Of a stretch of DNA of 64,000 nucleotides, positions 44,879-54,530 are shown piece by piece (positions within the stretch are counted from its first letter, which is position 1; every line of letters starts with the position of its first letter). The notes under the pieces were generated by a model. The model searched no databases. It worked only from the letters and a program-made list of their open reading frames with translations, and was not told the origin of the DNA. The stretch is taken from NCBI GenBank assembly GCA_963281255.1, contig OY725501.1:2209674-2273673 (forward strand), read 5' to 3'. The DNA is from Aphrocallistes beatrix. Its lineage: Eukaryota; Porifera; Hexactinellida; Sceptrulophora; Aphrocallistidae. A program made the position numbers and the translations under genes.

Positions 44879-46163
44879 CAGGGTGATTCAAAAGATGCAA
44901 CCCAAATACTTTGGGGTCATATTATCTTTATTTCTTAATAATCCGATTTTTCTTAGATTTTGGAGTTATAATGAGTCTCGACAATCGGAAGTCAAATTGG
45001 GTGCTGCAGCACCGAATTTTTTTGTGTGGAGGAGCATTACTTTAGAACTTCTTCATACGAAGCTGTAAAAAGCAATTCGTACATCATTCCAGACGGAGGT
45101 TGCCCCGATAAATCAATGATATATCGTTGGGTGGAGAAGTTGAAGCGAACAGCTGAAGTTATTGAGACGGTCCGAAATTCGGTTGAATTTAGCCCCAAAC
45201 TGAGGAGACAATCTTTGTTTTTGGGTGGAGAAATCTCTGCTCAGTTAGGAGGGTCCTAATTGATGATCTCAAGAGATTTACATATTCGAATACAGACCAA
45301 ACAGATGTAACAACTGTTGATAAATCGAAAAGGCTCCAAATGGCGAAGAAACCTTTGGAGAAAATTAAAAGTCAGGGCCGCTTTGTGGATGTCTGATGAA
45401 GCCCACTTTCAACTAAATGGAAAAGTCAACTCAAGACAAACGTGTTCTGAGGAACCCAAAGACCGATTGAAGTTGCTGAGAAACCACTACAGTCAGAAAA
45501 ATGTACCGTAAAGCTGCCATTTCGGGAAAAGGGATCATCGGGCCCTTCTTCTTTGAGAAAAGTGGCAAGACCGTTACAGTTTCAAAAGAAAGGCGTTTCC
45601 AGGTTCTTGATCTCTTCTTTGAGGAACTGAGAGTGCTCTATCCATCATTTCTGAGTCACTTTTTGTTTCAACAAGATGGAGCGAGCTCACATACCTCCAA
45701 TCTCTCAAGAGATTGACTCAAAGAACACTGGGGCAAGAGTAATCAGTCTCAAGACAGATTTTGAGTGAGCCTCCATAGTCCCGACTTAAATCCCCAGATT
45801 TCTACTTATGGGATATCTTAAGGCCGAATTTATTCTACTAACAAACATCAGCGAGTTGAAAGAAAACATCGGGAAACAGTTAGAGCTATTCCACGATCGG
45901 TAGGGAAGATGTCATGAATAACTTGGTGATACGACTCAAGACATGTTCATAATTAAAATGAGGACACTTGGAACATTTGCTCTATTTACCCAATTATTGA
46001 TTTTAGAATCCTGAATTGTTGATAGATTATTATTTCGAAGTGGTTATTGACACCGACCGATCGGTGTCAATAGCCCAATAGCCTCAATCATTATTTACTG
46101 TATTCTCCATATATTTCGTATTTCGTCTAGTTTACTTTGGTTGGTTTTTCGAATCACCCGGTA
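44879..46163 (+). mobile_element. Tc1/mariner-type element (1285 bp), degenerate
   Basis: The ends CAGGGTGATTCAAAAGA and, inverted, CCGGGTGATTCGAAAAA are flanked by TA (44877-44878 and 46164-46165). The transposase is spread over three frames: IYRWVEKLKRTAEVIETVR (helix-turn-helix side), LWMSDEAHFQLNGKVNSR (first catalytic Asp), and SGKGIIGPFFFEKSGKTV with LFQQDGASSHTSNL (second), then SPDLNP (third). Several frameshifts and stops make it inactive. A perfect hairpin GACACCGACCGATCGGTGTC lies at 46049-46068. Confidence 0.88.
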
Positions 46164-46644
46164 GTGTAGTGTCCTAATTCTTATTGAAGGATGAGACCTC
46201 GTATAAGAGAATTCATATATAAACTTCACTATCGAGCAAGGCCGGCGAGAGGGTGGCAAAATACCCAGGGCCCGGAAAAGCCGCGTCTACCGTCGCGACT
46301 TCAGTCAAATTAGTGCCGAATTTTGGAATGTGGGGGCCTGTGCCAATTTGTCAATTAGTCTTCTCTAAATTATTTAACATATGTAGTACTGTTTGCTTAT
46401 TTGGACATGACAGTATCAAAATGATATGTATGCTTATATTAAAACGGTTCACTTATATATCGGCCGCCGATACTATCGGCTAGCCGATATATAAGCAAAT
46501 CTCGCCGATATTTAAGTATTCGCCGATATATAAGCAAATCTCGCCGATATTTAAGTATTCGCCGGTATATAAGTAAATCTCGCCGATATATAAGTAAGCA
46601 GTAAAATAATTAGTGTTTAACAGGTCTACTCTAAAATTTGTAAA

Positions 46645-47263
46645 ATGAACTCTGGGAATCAAACTGTGAAAAATTCGTGCTTCATAGAATTCATCAACCA
46701 GACTGCTTTATACTTCAACAGTCCATTCACACTCATTACACTATTAATCACTCTCTACTTCATTAACAGACTGAGAGATTCATATAGAAAGTTAAACTGT
46801 GCTGAAGATAGTTTCGAAAGGAAGAAAGATAAGAGAATCAAAATCCTCGCTCTAAAGTTTATCATTATAATCCTTTTGATCGAGTTCACTTCCAACTTAT
46901 GTGAAATGTTGTCAGGGATAGTGTATGGGTTTGTCCCTATTTTCGACAAGAACGACATTTCTCCTCTGAATAACTGTCGGACCAATGAAGAAGTTTCTCA
47001 TGCAGTTATTCCCGAGAGGATGGTTCGCTTATCTCCCAACCATGCTGTACATATCCATAGTCCAGTTCCTTCAGCCAACCGTGTCTCTGCTCCTCAACGT
47101 ACTCAGGAGAGCATACTTGGACTATCCTTACAGAACCACTATCAAGCGTTGGATGTGCTTAATACTCTTAAGAGGCTGCATCTTCATAACACTACAAATA
47201 TTCTATCAAACAAATTGGTCCGACAGTTATTCAGAGGAGAAATGTCGTTCTTGTCGAAAATAG
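46645..47263 (+). pseudogene. Multi-pass membrane protein fragment captured in a transposon
   Basis: The frame from the ATG at 46645 gives MNSGNQTVKNSCFIEFINQT followed by two hydrophobic helices (about residues 25-42 and 70-100) with an intervening charged loop, to a Cys near residue 112. A +1 shift at about 46985 leads into a second hydrophobic frame (FAYLPTMLYISIVQFLQPTV, LLLNVLRRAYLDYPYR, WMCLILLRGCIFITLQIFYQ) ending at TAG near 47263. Together they suggest a polytopic receptor-like protein of four or more spans. The first part is repeated inverted at 49630-49869 and 47216-47350. I do not recognise the family; a GPCR-like origin is only a guess. The frameshift and inverted duplication argue it is not an intact gene. 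Confidence 0.5.
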
Positions 47264-47350
47264 GGACAAACCCATACACTATCCCTGACAACATTTCACA
47301 TAAGTTGGAAGAGAACTCGATTAAAAGGATTATAATGATAAACCTTAGAG

Positions 47351-49656
47351 CAGTGGTTTCCAAACTGGGGGGAAATCTCAAAACTAAATTTCTAAATATT
47401 ATATTGTATGATCATCCACTCACTCGAAAATAGTACAATGCGACCAATGCAGACTTAGAGTCGTGATTTATTTCCTATTAAGATTTCAAATCGTAGTTTC
47501 AGAAATAAGATCACAAATTATTCATTTCACAGCTATGATTAAAGTTAAATATCAATTTCACACTCAACGACAACTACAGAACTAACCAGAAACCTATTAT
47601 GTTATTGTGATTAAGATCATGCCATTTCAAGGATTCGCCAAACCAAAAACAATATACATTGAAGGCACTATATATATGCTTACCCACAGGATGAAATTAT
47701 AACAAAATTATTTAACTATGGCTATGGCAGCAAAGAAACGAAAGTATAATGACAACTACCTGGAACTGGGATTTACAAGCATCACAATTGGAGGAATACA
47801 AAAGCCACAATGCGTGATTTGCCATAAAGTGCTGACAGCTGATAGCATGAGGCCTAATAAACTTAAGGCGCATTTGGAGAGTGTTCATCCAACATATGTA
47901 CACAAAGATCTCAGGTCCCTTCAGCACTTAGAGCGCCCTCTTAAAGCTGCACGTTTTGATTCAACAGGAAGATTTCAACAGCAAAATGAGGCTGCGTTGG
48001 CAGCATCCTATGAAATTTCCCAAACGATTGCCAAGGCAAAGAAACCTCACACCATTGGTGAAACTCTCATAGCCCCGTGTGTGGAAATTATTGTCAAAAG
48101 GATGCTAGAAGATCATTCAAAGAAAGTAGCTCAGGTGTCATTATCAAATACTACAATCCAACGGCGTATATTGCATCTTGACGAGGATATCGAAGATCAA
48201 GTTGTTGCAGCCATTAATAAAAGCCCAGTATTCGCGATCCAACTCGATGAATCTACAGATGTTGAATCCCTTTCCCAGCTTATCTCATATGTTCGATATA
48301 TTGATCATGACAATATGAAGACGGAATTCCTATTCTGCAAACCACTGAAAACTACTGCAAGAGCTGACGACATTTTCGACATCATTAATATCTACTTTCA
48401 ATCTCATAATATTGATTGGAAGAAATTAGTTTTCTGCACTACAGATGGAGCCCCAGCTATGATGGGGAAGAAGACAGGAGTCATTACCCGTGCTAAAAAT
48501 ATGTCACCAGACATGATTGGAAATCATTGCTGGCTTCACAGACAAGTTTTATCATCGAAAGCAATGCCGGAAGAACTGTCAGTAGTCTTCAATAAAGTCA
48601 CTGAAACGATTAACGCCATAAAATCAAGTGCAACTAACTCTCGTCTTTTTACCCAACTGTGTCAAGATAATGAAGCTGAGTATGAAAGGCTTTTATTTAC
48701 TGCAGTCAGATGGTTGTCACGAGGTAAAGCAGTTCTGCGTGTGTTCGAGTTTAGATCCGAAATAGCAGATTTCCTTGACTACAAGGGTCATCGTCTGGGC
48801 TATTGCTTCAAAGATAGTGATTTCGTCGCCAAAGTTGCATATCTTACAGACATTTTCTCAGCTTTAAATACTATTAACAAGTCACTTCAAGGGAGAAACA
48901 TTACAATGTTTGAGGTCAGTGATAAGCTGACTGCATTCTTTGAAAAATTGAAACTATGGCAAAGAAGAGTGGATCGTGGACAGCTAGAACATTTTCAACA
49001 TCTTCAACACTATCTTGAATCAGAAAAACTGGAGTGTACCTTTAGATATCTGATCTCAGAGCACATTGAAATACTAAAAACACACTTAATTATTTTGAAT
49101 TATTTTGATGATGACTTCGAGATGTTCAAAATTAAGCAGTGGGTTCAATTTCCGTTTGTTCAATCCACAGCAGACCACATCGATGATGATCAGTTCAGTT
49201 TGAAAGAAGAATATATTTCACTGCGAGCTGATTCCTCTCTAAAGATAGAATTTGATCAAGTCCCACTAGCAGAGTTTTGGATCGCACGTTTAGGTGAATA
49301 TCCTCTCCTTGCGAAAGAAGCAGTAAAACTACTGGTGGGTTTTCCAACGTCTTGGGAGTGTGAGGTTGCATTTAGCCAAATGAGTGTCATCAAAACTAAG
49401 AATAGGAACAGGTTAAATGTGGAGCCAGATATTCGAGTTGCGCTTAGTTCAACTTCACCAAGAATTGACTACATAGTGAAGAACAAAATCAAACAAGCAC
49501 ATCCATCTCATTAGTAATATTATTAATTAACATACAAACAACTAATTTAATATTATATTTATTCAGTCAATTTACAATGTCTTTTGAGATGGGGGGGATA
49601 CTCTATTAAACATTGCAAAAGGGGGGGAATCATTCTAAAAAGTTTGGGAACCACTG
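47351..49656 (+). mobile_element. Intact hAT transposon (2306 bp)
   Basis: The ends CAGTGGTTTCCAAACTGGGG and, inverted, CAGTGGTTCCCAAACTTTTT are flanked by an exact 8-base duplication CCTTAGAG (47343-47350 and 49657-49664). It is inserted in the right arm of the inverted repeat of the outer hAT element; excising it restores the match to the left arm apart from a single base. It carries one uninterrupted transposase. Confidence 0.95.
47718..49514 (+). CDS. hAT transposase, ZBED5-like, uninterrupted
   Basis: A 598-residue frame. A BED zinc finger at about residues 31-58 has C32, C35, H52 and H57 (QCVICHK ... KAHLESVHP). The split RNase-H fold shows the acidic motifs QLDESTD (D177) and CTTDGAPAMMG (D243), then a HCWLHRQ block, and the C-terminal hAT dimerisation region (FPTSWECEVAFSQMSVIKTK). 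This layout matches the ZBED5/SCAND3-type hAT group. It binds its own ends and catalyses cut-and-paste transposition in the nucleus. There is no stop or frameshift, and both target duplications are exact, so it is a candidate for recent or current activity. Confidence 0.93.
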   Translation: MAMAAKKRKYNDNYLELGFTSITIGGIQKPQCVICHKVLTADSMRPNKLKAHLESVHPTYVHKDLRSLQHLERPLKAARFDSTGRFQQQNEAALAASYEISQTIAKAKKPHTIGETLIAPCVEIIVKRMLEDHSKKVAQVSLSNTTIQRRILHLDEDIEDQVVAAINKSPVFAIQLDESTDVESLSQLISYVRYIDHDNMKTEFLFCKPLKTTARADDIFDIINIYFQSHNIDWKKLVFCTTDGAPAMMGKKTGVITRAKNMSPDMIGNHCWLHRQVLSSKAMPEELSVVFNKVTETINAIKSSATNSRLFTQLCQDNEAEYERLLFTAVRWLSRGKAVLRVFEFRSEIADFLDYKGHRLGYCFKDSDFVAKVAYLTDIFSALNTINKSLQGRNITMFEVSDKLTAFFEKLKLWQRRVDRGQLEHFQHLQHYLESEKLECTFRYLISEHIEILKTHLIILNYFDDDFEMFKIKQWVQFPFVQSTADHIDDDQFSLKEEYISLRADSSLKIEFDQVPLAEFWIARLGEYPLLAKEAVKLLVGFPTSWECEVAFSQMSVIKTKNRNRLNVEPDIRVALSSTSPRIDYIVKNKIKQAHPSH

Positions 49657-50745
49657 CCTTAGAGCGAGGATTTTGATTCTCTTATCTTTCTTCCTTTCGA
49701 AACTATCTTCAGCACAGTTTAACTTTCTATATGAATCTCTCAGTCTGTTAATGAAGTAGAGAGTGATTAATAGTGTAATGAGTGTGAATGGACTGTTGAA
49801 GTATAAAGCAGTCTGGTTGATGAATTCTATGAAGCACGAATTTTTCACAGTTTGATTCCCAGAGTTCATTTTACAAATTTTAGAGTAGATCTGTTAAACA
49901 CTAATTATTTATACTGCTTACTTATATATCGGCGAGATTTACTTATATACCGGTGAATACTTAAATATCGGCGAGATTTGCTTATATATCGGCTAGCCGA
50001 TAGTATCGGCGGCCGATATATAAGTAAGCCGATATTAAAAACAGTCGAGTACCGGAATTCGAATGAACATACCACTAAAATATTAGCGTTAAAGTCAAGA
50101 TAACATTTTAAGAACTGAGTAGTTTTGAGAACACATTCTTTTATGACCTCTCCATTTTCCAAGTTGAATTGTGTTGGTTAATTAAATCGAGTTTACATGT
50201 TTTGCAGCTAGTTAATCAACTCTTCCGATCAGTTTGTAGTCAAAACTAGCGTGAAGCGAAGATACAAAAAATGAGTGTCAAATGAATTCTCAAGTCGTTT
50301 GTGAAATATTATGATCATTTAATTGTACATACGATAATGCTCTCTAATTTCGGTCGATCTGCCAAAATCTGTCTATTTGCTGCGCAAGAGATTTACAGGG
50401 GAAAATATGTGTATCTATAAAAATTCTCAGTAGAAACAATGCAAAGGACTCAACCTGAGAGTTCGATTACTGTCCGTTTTTCATCGTATGACTTTATCTA
50501 TAAAAGGAAAAGACTACAATGGATTAGATCTTGAAATCTACAAGTAGATATACATTTCCAAACAAAGCTATACTATAATGAGATCATCACATTCGTCCCA
50601 GAAATATGGGAGACTGAAAAATTGAATGACAATACATATACGCGCCAACACCTAGTCATTTTTAATATATGTATTTTTGTGTCAAACTATAAATTAACTT
50701 GGGGAAGGGGGCCCGTGTTTTGCTCTCGCCGGCCCTGCTATCGAG

Positions 50746-50929
50746 ATCTCTATTTGCATTCTATAAACCTGTTGATTGCTAATGTGTTCAGTTGTTCACC
50801 CTTTGCACAAATCTGTTTTTGAGATAAATAAACCCCATTCCAGCATCTTTTTGAAGATACGTATTCGATCTGTTACCTGCATTTAATTTTGTCTTCCAAA
50901 GTTCTGCTCCAGCGGATCCCACAGCTGGA
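50746..50929. promoter_or_regulatory. Upstream region of the AARSD1-like gene
   Basis: The hAT element ends 193 bases before the AARSD1-like ATG, so little room is left for its promoter. An AT-rich GAGATAAATAAACC lies at about 50821-50834. No other signal was recognised. Confidence 0.3.
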
Positions 50930-52141
50930 ATGGCATTCGAGTGCCAGAGAGATAGCTACAAGCGGGAGTTCAGAACCAAAGTAGTTTCATGTGATCCCTC
51001 CCCGGACTATCCCTCACGATTCCAAATGGTGCTGGAGGACACCATCCTCTTTCCGGAAGGAGGCGGGCAGCCAGAGGACACTGGCACCCTGAACGAGAAC
51101 ATCCCAGTGCTTCACGTGAAGAGAGACGGGGATAGAGCCGTGCATGACACGACAGCAGCTCTGGAGATAGGAAGCGAAGTGCAGGTCAAGCTGGATTGGG
51201 AGCGGCGATGGGACCATATGCAGCAGCACTCGGGGCAGCATCTGATCACTGCTGTGATGGAATCCAAGTGCGGGTTCAAGACTGTGAGCTGGTGCCTCGG
51301 CGTCGGAAAGAGCAATAAGAGCTTTATTGAATTGGATGCGCCCAAGGTCAGTGCGCAGCAGCTGGAAGTAGCGGAGCAGGAGTGCAACCGGCTGATAGCA
51401 GAGGGGAGACCTGTGCAAGTGCGCATCATTGGTAGAGAGAGCGAGGAGTTTGATTTGGTACGCTCGCGGGGACTTCCGTCCGGGAGCGTAGGGCCTATTC
51501 GAGTGATTGACATGACAGGTGTCGATGTGAACATGTGCTGTGGTACGCATGTGGCCAACCTTGGCCACCTGCAGACTGTGAAGCTGCTACACGCAGAGCA
51601 GAAGGGGGCGGGCGCTCTGGTGCACTTCGTGGTGGGAGACAGGGTGCGAGCCCAGTTAGGGAGGATGTATGCTGCAGAGCGGGCGCTCACTAAACTCCTC
51701 AGCTGTTCTCCTGAGGAGCATTTGCAGCAGGTGGAGCGGTTAGGCAGGAACCAGAGAGCTGAAGCCAAGTTGAACAAATCCTACCTCCGTGAGATAGCCG
51801 AGCTGACAGCTCGTAGTCACCTTTCTGGTCCATTAGCCAGCGACCCCTTCTTCCTTCTGCACAGAGAAGAGGCGGACATGGACTTCATGTCCGTACTCTG
51901 CAGCTCCCTGCTCCCGCACAAGCAGCTCATCCTGGTAGTTGGAGGGGGCAAGAAGGGGGCGGGGACTTTCATGATGAGTGGAACTGACAATCAGCTTGTA
52001 TCTGAGTTGGGACCGCGAGTGGCTGAGATACTCGATGGGAAGGGAGGTGGCAAAGGTGCCAAATATCAGGGAAAAGTACAAAAGGTAGAAAATTATAAGG
52101 CTGCCTTTGAGTTAGTCAAGAATTGTATTATCTCGAAATGA
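50930..52141 (+). CDS. AARSD1: Alanyl-tRNA editing protein AARSD1-like
   Basis: 403 residues, close to the family length. It begins MAFECQRDSYKREF, the typical start. Landmarks are the family motif FPEGGGQPEDTG (about 41-52), HMQQHSGQHLITAV with Zn-binding H100 and H104, GPIRVIDMTGVDVNMCCGTH with C203 and H207, and a C-terminal Gly-rich GKGGGKGAKYQGK. These form the AlaX-type editing domain that removes Ser (or Gly) from mischarged tRNA-Ala in trans, in the cytosol. The coding region has no intron and is GC-richer than its surroundings. The next gene starts 212 bases downstream on the same strand. Confidence 0.95.
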   Translation: MAFECQRDSYKREFRTKVVSCDPSPDYPSRFQMVLEDTILFPEGGGQPEDTGTLNENIPVLHVKRDGDRAVHDTTAALEIGSEVQVKLDWERRWDHMQQHSGQHLITAVMESKCGFKTVSWCLGVGKSNKSFIELDAPKVSAQQLEVAEQECNRLIAEGRPVQVRIIGRESEEFDLVRSRGLPSGSVGPIRVIDMTGVDVNMCCGTHVANLGHLQTVKLLHAEQKGAGALVHFVVGDRVRAQLGRMYAAERALTKLLSCSPEEHLQQVERLGRNQRAEAKLNKSYLREIAELTARSHLSGPLASDPFFLLHREEADMDFMSVLCSSLLPHKQLILVVGGGKKGAGTFMMSGTDNQLVSELGPRVAEILDGKGGGKGAKYQGKVQKVENYKAAFELVKNCIISK

Positions 52142-52353
52142 TTAGGAGATTTATTTCTCCATTTATGATGCTAGAAATTTCTAAAATATTAAAATATATT
52201 TGATAAGCACCACCCCTAACTCCTTAGACAAAGTCTTTAATAGATTATTAGAGACATAGCCTAGATTTATCATATTCTGTTTGTTATCTCGACTACGTAT
52301 ATACGGAAACAGAGCTGTACTCTTTTTTGTTTGAAACACATTCAAGTTGAATA

Positions 52354-53283
52354 ATGAATCACTCTTGCGAAGACATTAGGATTCCAATCTCATGGGGGAC
52401 TCTTTCAGGAAAACTTTGGATTCCAAACTTTCCTTCCTCCCCTACTCCCTCACATCACCAGTCAGGGATATTAGCCCTCCACGGATTCTTTGACAATGCC
52501 GCGAGTTTTGACCTTCTCATCCCGTACCTGCCTCCGCATGATACCATATTAGCATTGGACCTGCCAGGACATGGTTTCTCGGATCACTACCATGAGAAGG
52601 TCTCGTATCAGTACTTTGAGCTGCTCTCTGATGTGATTGAGGTTCTCAAGTACCTTAGCTGGGAGCTGGTAACCTTGATTGGACATAGTTTTGGAGGATT
52701 GCTGGCATTAACATTAGCAGCTATCTTAAACGATAGAGTTAAAATGCTTATAATTATTGATGGAATGTACATATACTCCGATCTTAGAGATGAGAAAATG
52801 AAGAAAGACATGGCTAAACTATACGAAGGAAACTCCAAAGGACTCAATCCGGGTCTGAGCAAGATTTACTCTTCCAGAGAGGATGTTATTCAGAGAATCA
52901 TGGACGCCCATAACATTAGTCGAAACTCTGCAGGCATCCTATCCACTCGGGGTTGCAAGCCAGTTGATGGGGGATTTGTGCTGACGAGAGATCCACGTTT
53001 GAAAGGTCTTGAGAGATTATTTTATAATAGAGATATGTTTATCAAATTTAAAGGCCAGTCGATATATGACAAACTCGTTATGCCGACTATTCTAATTTCT
53101 CCCAGTGAGTCTCGGTTTAACATGTATGATCGGATGAAAAATGACTTTTTGAAGTTAGCTTCGACAACCAAAATAGTGTTTGTGAGAGGGGATCACAGCG
53201 TACACATCAATGACCCTGGTGAAGTGGGGATGTGTTTGAGGCGATATATTCCTCAGAAACCTTTTGTTTCGTCAAAATTATAA
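52354..53283 (+). CDS. Serine hydrolase-like (SERHL-type) alpha/beta hydrolase
   Basis: 309 residues, intronless. Seen: an early ISWGTLSGKLW strand pair, the oxyanion turn ALHGFFDNAASF, DLPGHGFSDH, the nucleophile elbow LIGHSFGGLLAL with S112, an IIDGMY segment, a cap with RISNSA-like helices, and the catalytic His region RGDHSVHINDPG near residue 284. This matches SERHL/SERHL2-type hydrolases in order and length. The substrate is not known to me. It follows AARSD1-like closely on the same strand; whether they are co-transcribed cannot be told from the sequence. Confidence 0.88.
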   Translation: MNHSCEDIRIPISWGTLSGKLWIPNFPSSPTPSHHQSGILALHGFFDNAASFDLLIPYLPPHDTILALDLPGHGFSDHYHEKVSYQYFELLSDVIEVLKYLSWELVTLIGHSFGGLLALTLAAILNDRVKMLIIIDGMYIYSDLRDEKMKKDMAKLYEGNSKGLNPGLSKIYSSREDVIQRIMDAHNISRNSAGILSTRGCKPVDGGFVLTRDPRLKGLERLFYNRDMFIKFKGQSIYDKLVMPTILISPSESRFNMYDRMKNDFLKLASTTKIVFVRGDHSVHINDPGEVGMCLRRYIPQKPFVSSKL

Positions 53284-53314
53284 AGAAATTCCTACTTGGT
53301 TTAATTAACATGAT

Positions 53315-53689
53315 TTACCTTATTTCCCTGAATAATCGCCTACTAGCGTTTAAGTATTTCGTATGCATGAAACCCTGGTGAATGATAGCTCTCTGCAGCA
53401 TTGTTAGTACTATAGTGGTGTTCAGTTCATTCATTGAAAGCTCTTCGGGGCAAAATTTGTTTATCCAATGCTTATAGTATCTTTCCAATTTCTCTAGTTT
53501 TCTCCTTTCCATATTTTCAATATTTGGGATATTAAGACATGTGTTGGGTTGATCAATCGAGGGGGAAGAAATGGGATGGACATCAATTGTCGAATGAATG
53601 TTGCCACTTGGATATTGTTTTTGAAAGTGACTCAGCCCTAGCTTTGTGGTTTCTTCCAAATACATGCGTGAAATGAAACCAGCACCCAT
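53315..53689 (-). CDS. Small hypothetical protein (124 aa)
   Basis: The frame begins MGAGFISRMYLEETTKLGLS, with an in-frame stop upstream, and has a helical, charged C-terminal half (NIENMERRKLEKLERYYKHW). A TATAAAAG box on the minus strand (53714-53721) lies 25 bases before the ATG, which favours a real transcript, though it leaves almost no 5' leader. The last dozen codons run into text (CCCTGAATAATCGCC) also found at about 24268, so the 3' end may be repeat-derived. It is convergent with the SERHL-like gene, 31 bases between stop codons. I do not recognise a family. Confidence 0.45.
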   Translation of the reverse strand: MGAGFISRMYLEETTKLGLSHFQKQYPSGNIHSTIDVHPISSPSIDQPNTCLNIPNIENMERRKLEKLERYYKHWINKFCPEELSMNELNTTIVLTMLQRAIIHQGFMHTKYLNASRRLFREIR

Positions 53690-53713
53690 GAAGATTTATT
53701 TGGGGATAAACTT

Positions 53714-53721
53714 CTTTTATA
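53714..53721 (-). promoter_or_regulatory. TATA box for the small minus-strand gene
   Basis: TATAAAAG on the minus strand, 25 bases upstream of the ATG at 53689. The same octamer stands before the Maf-like gene (60953-60960). Confidence 0.4.
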
Positions 53722-53877
53722 GCATTCCTGGGTGCTGGCTTTCAATAGACATCAAAGGTCCATAGCTGAGTAGATTGAATGGGTACTGTAAAAAAAAGTA
53801 CCATCAAATTGATATGAATAACGTCGGTTAATGCAGAAGAGATCGCAGCGGAATAGAATATAGCAGCAGTGTCAGTA

Positions 53878-54151
53878 TAGTACACCCTCGCTAATCCGAA
53901 CACCCAAAGTATAATTCTTATTTGCCCTATGCTTTGAAAAAACGTTTAGAATCTTTTATCTTTCAATAAGATTGAGAAACCTCTTTAAAAAACAATCCTA
54001 ACAAAATAATATCCTTAATATTCTAACAATACAAATGTATTTTAGCTAATACCCCATCGAATTAGTGTTATTTCACTAATCGGAACAAATTCACTAATCC
54101 GATTTTTTCGAACATTCGCACAGAGCTGTTCGGATTAGCGAGGGTGTACTG
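53878..54151. mobile_element. pogo-like MITE, family 2 copy B (274 bp)
   Basis: The ends TAGTACACCCTCGCTAATCC and, inverted, CAGTACACCCTCGCTAATCC are flanked by TA. It matches 26535-26863, with an internal deletion. Confidence 0.85.
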
Positions 54152-54530
54152 TACCACATCTTGCCGAACCCTAGTAATAATTTCCGAAACTAGTTCTAGG
54201 TAGCATTTCACAAAACTCAACTGCATCAATGGGAATTGTAGGTTGTAATTTTCCTCTCGCAAGATACATTGCTGATTAGACTCAACAAAAGTAACATCAC
54301 AGGCACTAGGATCATTTCTTGTTGTGTCTCAAGAACTTGCCTAAGATTAGTTTGAGTATGTATGGCAGTTATCCTGCATTTTGTTTTCAAATCGAAAACA
54401 TCAGATTTGTATTTGACTTTGGAACTGATAAAGTTATACCCATCGGAAGTAGTGTACTTTTTCAACAATTCGCCTCTAGGAGCTCACAAGGATGAAATCA
54501 AAATACTGATTCAAAACTTAATGAATACTA
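54152..54530 (-). other. Coding-like but frame-broken stretch
   Basis: On the minus strand, 54161-54300 reads YLARGKLQPTIPIDAVEFCE and CEMLPRTSFGNYY before a TAG in one frame, while other frames are also open. It looks like an exon or a decayed gene cut by the MITE at 54151, but I cannot join it to anything. Confidence 0.25.

Larger units (their letters stand above)
46237..50737. mobile_element. hAT-type element carrying an inverted-repeat membrane gene and a nested hAT
   Basis: The ends CAAGGCCGGCGAGAG and, inverted, CAGGGCCGGCGAGAG are flanked by an exact 8-base duplication CTATCGAG (46229-46236 and 50738-50745). Without the nested transposon the element is about 2.2 kb. It contains a long inverted repeat (arms 46450-46985 and 47214-50027) that opens with a self-complementary GGCCGCCGATACTATCGGC block and tandem CGCCGATATATAAGCAAATC units, two on the left and one on the right. 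It encodes no hAT transposase of its own, so it must be mobilised in trans. The membrane-protein sequence inside is described separately. Confidence 0.85.

Noticed and set aside
51014..51777. Two long minus-strand frames of 184 and 221 codons
   Set aside because: They mirror the GC-rich AARSD1-like gene, which matches its family throughout.
54161..54468. Minus-strand receptor-like frame of 80 codons
   Set aside because: Competing open frames, an early stop and no recognisable family; kept only as a low-confidence coding-like stretch.
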